Source: Treponema sp. | GTDB taxonomy: Bacteria; Spirochaetota; Spirochaetia; Treponematales; Breznakiellaceae | Length of the DNA: 10,135 nt | Direction of reading: 5' to 3' | NCBI GenBank assembly: GCA_031284105.1 | Contig: JAITAN010000078.1 | Location: forward strand, 1 to 10,135 | Part shown: in pieces, positions 5,755 through 10,135 of the stretch | Layout: each line of letters starts with the position of its first letter | Numbering within the stretch: the first letter of the stretch is position 1 | Notes under the pieces: generated by a model | Databases searched by the model: none | Told to the model about the DNA's origin: nothing | What the model saw: only the letters and a program-made list of their open reading frames with translations | Program-made: the position numbers and the translations under genes

Positions 5755-8208
5755 ATGATTTACAAAGCAAGGTATAGAAAAGACTCGAATACCGAATATC
5801 AAACGCTTGAAGCCCACCTTGAGGAAACGGCGCTGTACCTTGAGGTATTCGCTAAAGAGATTTGCCTGCCGAAAGCAGCGTTTTTGATTGGAGCCTTACA
5901 CGATATGGGTAAGAATTGTAAATCATGGCAGGGGTATCTTGATACTAATCAAAAATTCGGAAAAACCGCGGAAAAAGAAGATCATGCTACAGCGGGCGGA
6001 CGCTATGTATATACATGCGTTATGCAAAGTAATGATGAACAGAAGGAGCTGGTAGGACAGCTTTTGGCTGCGTGTATGATGTACCATCATGGCTCCGGAC
6101 TGCCGGATGTACTAACGCCCGATGGTTTTGCAAAACTGTATGAACGGCTTAATAAAGGCGAAAAAGAAACGCATAGTAATGAGTGCGCGGCCGCTTTAAA
6201 AGATTCGATAAAACAAAAAGCCGATAGTATTCTTTCTAATGAGCGGTTTGTTTCTGAAACTGCCGCAACTTTAGCAAAGCTTATAAACATAAAAGATAAT
6301 ACGGTAAATACGTGCTTCAATCTTGGTTTTACCGCTCGCTTTTTATCAAGCTGTCTTATTGACGCGGATAGAACGTCAAGCGCCTTTTATGAAAGAGGCA
6401 TTCCTGCCGCCATAGAAAAGTATAGGGTTAAGACCGATTGGAAAGATTTGCTCGGACGGCTTGAAGCGAAGCTGGCGGCTCTTCCGGCGGAAGGCAAGCT
6501 GAACGAGATACGCAGGAACGTTTCCAGCCGATGCGCTGATTGTGCGGAAAAAGAAAGCGGTATCTATACTTTAACGGCGGCAACAGGATCCGGTAAAACG
6601 TTAGCGTCATTACGGTATGCTCTTATTCATGCCGGTAGATACAAAAAGGAGCGCATTTTTGTTATTGCGCCGTATACTTCTATTCTTGATCAAAATGCAG
6701 ATGTAATTCGCGCAATCTTAGATCCGGACGGCAAGAATGGGAACACAATATTAGAGCATCATTCAAATCTCGATCGAAGTGAACTATCCGAAGAATATTA
6801 TATAGATGCGGCGCAGACATGGAATGTACCGATTGTTATTACCACAATGGTACAATTCCTTGAAACCCTTTTTGGATACGGAACACGAAAAATAAGACGT
6901 ATGCATCAATTAGCGAATGCGGTCATCATTTTTGATGAAGTTCAAACGCTGCCGGTCTCATGTACGTATCTTTTTATATGGGGGATTCAGTATCTATGCC
7001 AAAATCTTCACTCATCGATCTTGTTTTGTACCGCGACACAGCCCGGTTTTGACAAGCTTAAATCGGATAAACCGGCATACGCTTTGCAATTACCGCCTTC
7101 AAGTGAAATTATCACCGATCTTGCAAACCATTTTGAAGAGTTGAAGCGTGTAGAGTTGATAGATAAAACGAGAGAGAAAGCGTGGACCCTTGCGGAAGCC
7201 GCCGAATTTGCGGAGAGCTTACCGGAACAAAGCGTTCTGATTGTGGTTAATACCAAACCGCAAGCGCAAAAACTCTATAACGATTTATCGCAGAGACATC
7301 CGGATTGGAACATAGTTCATTTGAGTACGAATATGTGTCCTGCTCATAGAAAACAGTGCATTAACTCTCTAAAGAAAGAATTAGAGGATAAAACAAAAAA
7401 GATTATCTGTATAAGCACGCGATTGATAGAAGCGGGAGTTGACATTGATTTTGAAACGGCAATACGTTTTCTTGCCGGACTTGACTCAATTATTCAAACC
7501 GCGGGGCGGTGCAATAGAAACGGCAATGTTAAGGGGTTGATAGGTAAAACGTACATTATCAACATTGTTAATAGGGAAGAAAATAGTGATTCTCTGAAAG
7601 AATTAAAGCATGGACAAGAAATCATGAAGAGGATTTTACGAGAGTATCATAATAATGAGAAACAGTTTAATAATACTATTTTACATCCTAATTTAATTGC
7701 CGCATATTTTTCTTATTTCTATGACTCGTTAGAGGATAGTCTCTTAAAACATAAGGTCTTTACCGGACGTAATGATACGGTTCTTGATTTACTTTCATTT
7801 AATCGTGAAAGTAAAGGTGAATTTGAGCGGATAGCAAAAAAGAAATATGGCGATAATCCTCCGCAGATTACCCTGTTTCGTCAGTCGTTTGAGAGCGCAT
7901 GGAAAGCATTTGAAGTAATCTCATCCGATACGGCGGGCGTACTTGTGCCGTTTGAAAAAGGTAAAGATATTATAACGGAATTGTATACCGATCCCTGTAT
8001 AGAACGTACTGAAGAACTGGTTAGAGAAGCGCAACAGTACTCCGTTAATGTGTATTACAATACGTTAAATCAATTGATAGAGAAAGAAATTATTAGAAAA
8101 ATAACCCTAAAGACGAGGGTGGAATTATATGCTGTTGAAGATGGTTACTATAACGCCCATACCGGTTTAACCGGAGAATTCGGCGAACTTACCATGTTAT
8201 ATATTTGA
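5755..8208 (+). CDS. cas3: CRISPR-associated helicase-nuclease Cas3 (type I-C)
   Basis: An 817-residue effector that, once Cascade has bound target DNA, is recruited to unwind and cut it. The N-terminal HD nuclease domain keeps its metal ligands: H21, HD at 49-50 (in LHDMGK), H77 and HH at 111-112 (YHHGSGLPD). The superfamily 2 helicase follows: Walker A ATGSGKT at 276-282, DEVQ at 394-397, TATQP at 426-430, STRLIEAGVDIDF at 554-566 and QTAGRCNRNG at 581-590. All key motifs are intact, so both activities are probably present. ATG 5755 is chosen because GGAGG lies ten bases before it; a TTG at 5746 would be only one base from that site. It is the first gene of the cas operon, with cas5c starting 12 bp after its stop. 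Base composition looks more A/T-rich than in the transporter operon. Confidence 0.96.
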   Translation: MIYKARYRKDSNTEYQTLEAHLEETALYLEVFAKEICLPKAAFLIGALHDMGKNCKSWQGYLDTNQKFGKTAEKEDHATAGGRYVYTCVMQSNDEQKELVGQLLAACMMYHHGSGLPDVLTPDGFAKLYERLNKGEKETHSNECAAALKDSIKQKADSILSNERFVSETAATLAKLINIKDNTVNTCFNLGFTARFLSSCLIDADRTSSAFYERGIPAAIEKYRVKTDWKDLLGRLEAKLAALPAEGKLNEIRRNVSSRCADCAEKESGIYTLTAATGSGKTLASLRYALIHAGRYKKERIFVIAPYTSILDQNADVIRAILDPDGKNGNTILEHHSNLDRSELSEEYYIDAAQTWNVPIVITTMVQFLETLFGYGTRKIRRMHQLANAVIIFDEVQTLPVSCTYLFIWGIQYLCQNLHSSILFCTATQPGFDKLKSDKPAYALQLPPSSEIITDLANHFEELKRVELIDKTREKAWTLAEAAEFAESLPEQSVLIVVNTKPQAQKLYNDLSQRHPDWNIVHLSTNMCPAHRKQCINSLKKELEDKTKKIICISTRLIEAGVDIDFETAIRFLAGLDSIIQTAGRCNRNGNVKGLIGKTYIINIVNREENSDSLKELKHGQEIMKRILREYHNNEKQFNNTILHPNLIAAYFSYFYDSLEDSLLKHKVFTGRNDTVLDLLSFNRESKGEFERIAKKKYGDNPPQITLFRQSFESAWKAFEVISSDTAGVLVPFEKGKDIITELYTDPCIERTEELVREAQQYSVNVYYNTLNQLIEKEIIRKITLKTRVELYAVEDGYYNAHTGLTGEFGELTMLYI

Positions 8209-8220
8209 TTGGAGGTATGG

Positions 8221-8916
8221 ATGAATACTATTGAATTTAAACTCACCGGAAGATACGCGCTTTTTACCGACCCTGTTACCAAGATAGGAGGCGAAAAAAG
8301 TACGTATCATTTACCGACTTACCAGGCGTTGAAGGGAATAACCGAATCTATTTACTGGAAGCCGACCTTTTCTTGGGTGATAGACAAAGTGCGCGTCATG
8401 CGTACGATTCAGACTGAATCTAAAAATGTAAAATCTCTCCGTATGGATGGGCAATACGGTAAAGACCGGCATGATCTTTCAATTTATACCTATCTCCGCG
8501 ATATTGAATATCAAGTGAAGGCGCATTTTGAATGGAACATGCATAGGGATGATCTTAGTGGCGATAGAAACGAAAAAAAACACTATGAGAGAGCGCTCCG
8601 TATGCTTGAGAGAGGAGGACGCAGGGATATTTTTTTGGGTTCCCGTGAATGTCAGGGCTATGTTGAACCGTGTTGCTTTGGAGAAGGAGCAGGGGAGTAC
8701 GATGAAGTACCTGAACTATCGTACGGATTGATGTTTCACAGTTTTGAGTACCCTTCAGAAAGCGGTATCGAAGAATTGTATGCGTTGTTCTGGCATATAA
8801 AATTGGTGAAGGGTATTATTACCTTTCAACGTCCTCAAGACTGCCCCCACAAGCGAAAGGTTCGGAATATGCGGATTGAAACAATAGCCGTGAATAGAGA
8901 AGAGGAGGTTGACTAA
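8221..8916 (+). CDS. cas5c: CRISPR-associated Cas5c (Cas5d), crRNA-processing endoribonuclease of type I-C
   Basis: A 231-residue RAMP protein. In type I-C it replaces Cas6: it cuts the pre-crRNA in the repeat and then stays on the 5' handle as part of Cascade. It resembles the Bacillus halodurans protein closely along its length (from memory), with LFTDPVTKIGGEK at 14-26, PTYQALKGI at 32-40, the IYWKPT motif at 44-49, GGRRDIFLGSRECQGYVEP at 132-150 and FQRPQDCP at 202-209. The reported catalytic trio Y46, K116, H117 of B. halodurans maps to Y45, K120 and H121 (in NEKKHY), so it should be active. ATG 8221 has GGAGG five bases upstream; a TTG at 8209 would place that site inside the gene. Its stop overlaps the cas8c start by one base. 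Confidence 0.95.
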   Translation: MNTIEFKLTGRYALFTDPVTKIGGEKSTYHLPTYQALKGITESIYWKPTFSWVIDKVRVMRTIQTESKNVKSLRMDGQYGKDRHDLSIYTYLRDIEYQVKAHFEWNMHRDDLSGDRNEKKHYERALRMLERGGRRDIFLGSRECQGYVEPCCFGEGAGEYDEVPELSYGLMFHSFEYPSESGIEELYALFWHIKLVKGIITFQRPQDCPHKRKVRNMRIETIAVNREEEVD

Positions 8917-10135
8917 TGGGGTGGATGACTGAATTAAGTGCCCTTTACGATCTTGTTACAAACGATTTGGAAAGAAACGATAAACCGCTGCCTTTATACC
9001 ATATTGAGAATAACGCGCCTTTGATAATTACGCTTAATGGTGAGGGTATGTTTCAGACGGCTCGGCTGCTGGACGAGAAAAGCGAGAAAAGCGATTGGCC
9101 CACTTGTATGCCCTGTACAGAGAAAAGCGCGGTTAGAACGAGCGGAGCCGAAGCGTATCCTTTTTGCGATAAACTCGAATATGTTGCCGGTGATTATGAT
9201 ACGCTTGAATACGTTATTGATGAGTATCAAGACGCCCATGACGATAAAAAACGTAAGGATAAACATGAAAAACTTAAAGACAAACATGAGAAATACCTTG
9301 CTCTCTTAAAAGAGTGGGCTGAATCAAAGGAGTATTCCAATCAGAAAATCAAAAGCGTCTATAAATATGTAAAGGAGGGAACTCCTGTAACTGATCTTTT
9401 GCGGGTAAGGCTTTTGCAGAGGGGTATTGATGTTGATCCTAATACCGGACTTGAACAACTTCTTGAACAAGAGCTGGCGTTTCCGCAGAAGGGTATTGTT
9501 GATGCTGAAACTGGACGTAAACAACTTCAACAAGAGCTGGAGTTTTTGCGGGAGCGTCCTGTTGACGCTAAAACCGGCCCTAAACAACTTCAACAAGAGC
9601 TGGAGTTTTTGCCAGAGGCTGTTGTTGATGCTAAAACCGGACGTAAACAACTTCAGCAAGAACTGACGTCTTCGCAGGAAGGTGTTGTTGATGCTGAAAC
9701 CAGACGTAAACAACTTCAAGAACTTCTTAAAGAAATTAATGTGTTTGTTAAATGGGAGGTTGAAATACCCGGTGATAGCCACGGTCAGACATGGAAAGAT
9801 GCTGATATTCAAAAATTATGGGTTCAATTTTATTCAAATTATTTAAAAAGGTCAAACAAGGCGGGTTTTTGTTATGTCTCCGGTAAAAATGTAACTATTG
9901 CCACATTACACCCAATTAAAATACGTCATGCGGGAGATAGCGCAAGAATTATTTCATCCAACGATAACGCGAATTATACCTTTCGGGGGCGTTTTGAAAA
10001 TGCGGAGCAAGCATGTCAGATAGGTATTGAAATTACAACTAAAGCGCATAGCGCGCTTCGCTGGTTAATTGCTAAACAGCAGAATAAGCCGATAGGAAAA
10101 GGTTTAACCGTTGTTTCGTGGTGTTCCACTCTCGC
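8916..10135 (+). CDS. cas8c: CRISPR-associated Cas8c (Csd1), Cascade large subunit, 3' end outside the window
   Basis: The first 406 codons of the type I-C large subunit, which recognises the PAM and holds target DNA in Cascade. It begins MGWMTELSALYDLV. Csd1 landmarks are PCTEKSAVRTSG from residue 66 with CDKLEYV after it, YLALLKEWAES after residue 127, FVKWEVEIPGD after the repeats, and the conserved stretch HPIKIRHAGDSARIISSNDN to FRGRF at 332-360. ATG 8916 overlaps the cas5c stop (TAATG) and has GGAGG seven bases upstream; ATG 8925 is too far from it. The frame is open to the window edge. Unusually, residues 172-273 are a tandem repeat array and 114-127 a smaller duplication. In this family a small subunit (Cas11c) is often made from an internal start near the 3' end, which is not visible here. 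Confidence 0.94.
   Translation, partial: MGWMTELSALYDLVTNDLERNDKPLPLYHIENNAPLIITLNGEGMFQTARLLDEKSEKSDWPTCMPCTEKSAVRTSGAEAYPFCDKLEYVAGDYDTLEYVIDEYQDAHDDKKRKDKHEKLKDKHEKYLALLKEWAESKEYSNQKIKSVYKYVKEGTPVTDLLRVRLLQRGIDVDPNTGLEQLLEQELAFPQKGIVDAETGRKQLQQELEFLRERPVDAKTGPKQLQQELEFLPEAVVDAKTGRKQLQQELTSSQEGVVDAETRRKQLQELLKEINVFVKWEVEIPGDSHGQTWKDADIQKLWVQFYSNYLKRSNKAGFCYVSGKNVTIATLHPIKIRHAGDSARIISSNDNANYTFRGRFENAEQACQIGIEITTKAHSALRWLIAKQQNKPIGKGLTVVSWCSTL
9255..9296 (+). repeat. Tandem 21-bp duplication inside cas8c (KDKHEKL / KDKHEKY)
   Basis: Two adjacent in-frame copies of 21 bp (9255-9275 and 9276-9296) encode KDKHEKL and KDKHEKY at residues 114-127, in a strongly charged stretch following DAHDDKKR. 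They differ at a few, mostly third-position, bases. The duplication lies about 130 bp before the 63-bp array. Confidence 0.8.
9429..9735 (+). repeat. In-frame 63-bp tandem repeat array inside cas8c
   Basis: Units begin at 9429 (66 bp, most diverged), 9495, 9558 and 9621 (63 bp each) and 9684 (partial, fading out by about 9735). Each encodes roughly x-VDAxTGRKQLQQELxxxxx, 21 residues. The middle AAACAACTTCA is kept in units 2-5, while the last few codons vary (EFLRER, EFLPEA, TSSQEG). The first unit (DVDPNTGLEQLLEQELAF) carries an extra residue and looks most like the ancestral linker. All lengths are multiples of three and no stop occurs. Confidence 0.93.

Noticed and set aside
9371..9400. 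AAAGGAGGG inside cas8c as a possible internal start for a small Cas11-like subunit
   Set aside because: No ATG, GTG or TTG lies at a workable distance after it, and the known internal start in this family is near the 3' end of the gene, outside the window.
9429..9735. A repeat array near cas genes, at first glance a CRISPR array
   Set aside because: Units of 63 bp are contiguous, without unique spacers, and stay in the cas8c frame; Csd1 sequence continues on both sides.
9324..9812. Open frames on both strands over the repeats (repeated FTSGFSINN-like peptide on the minus strand)
   Set aside because: These are products of the tandem repeat read in the wrong strand or frame; the cas8c frame explains the sequence.

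Overview
The window reads as a piece of chromosome from an anaerobic, host-associated bacterium, most likely a spirochaete of the Treponema type. This rests on overall protein character, a four-cysteine L28, a ferredoxin-type protein, a cellulase relic and type I-C cas genes. No rRNA or other phylogenetic marker is present, so the assignment is an inference.

Left third (1-2860, minus strand): an OpuC/OsmF-type ABC uptake operon for a quaternary amine such as glycine betaine, choline or carnitine. In transcription order it holds a permease, a secreted substrate-binding protein, a cysteine-rich iron-sulfur protein and the start of the ATPase, which runs off the left edge. The iron-sulfur gene overlaps the ATPase start by 20 bp, so it is an integral part of the operon. 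A sigma70-like promoter (2832-2860) has a 7-bp inverted repeat bracketing its -10 box, a good operator candidate.

Middle (2861-4709, plus strand): rpmB (zinc-ribbon ribosomal protein L28) and a well-conserved AlaA-type alanine aminotransferase, each with its own promoter. alaA has almost no leader and no Shine-Dalgarno sequence. Near-identical TTGACAAGTnnTTGAC direct repeats lie upstream of both genes.

Scar (4710-5650): a broken lipoprotein endoglucanase (GH5-like, with a recognisable N-terminus and NEP motif, three in-frame stops and a frameshift). It is cut off at its 3' side by the decayed C-terminal part of an IS3-family transposase on the opposite strand.

Right half (5650-10135, plus strand): the start of a type I-C CRISPR-Cas operon, cas3-cas5c-cas8c, tightly spaced (12-bp gap, then a 1-bp overlap). 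cas8c continues past the right edge. Cas3 keeps its HD-nuclease and helicase motifs, and Cas5c keeps the Tyr and Lys-His residues expected of the crRNA-processing enzyme. No CRISPR repeats are in the window; by analogy, cas7, cas4, cas1, cas2 and the array would lie downstream. The most unusual feature is an in-frame array of about five 63-bp (21-residue) tandem repeats inside cas8c, with a smaller 21-bp duplication just upstream. They expand a linker of the Cascade large subunit without breaking the frame.
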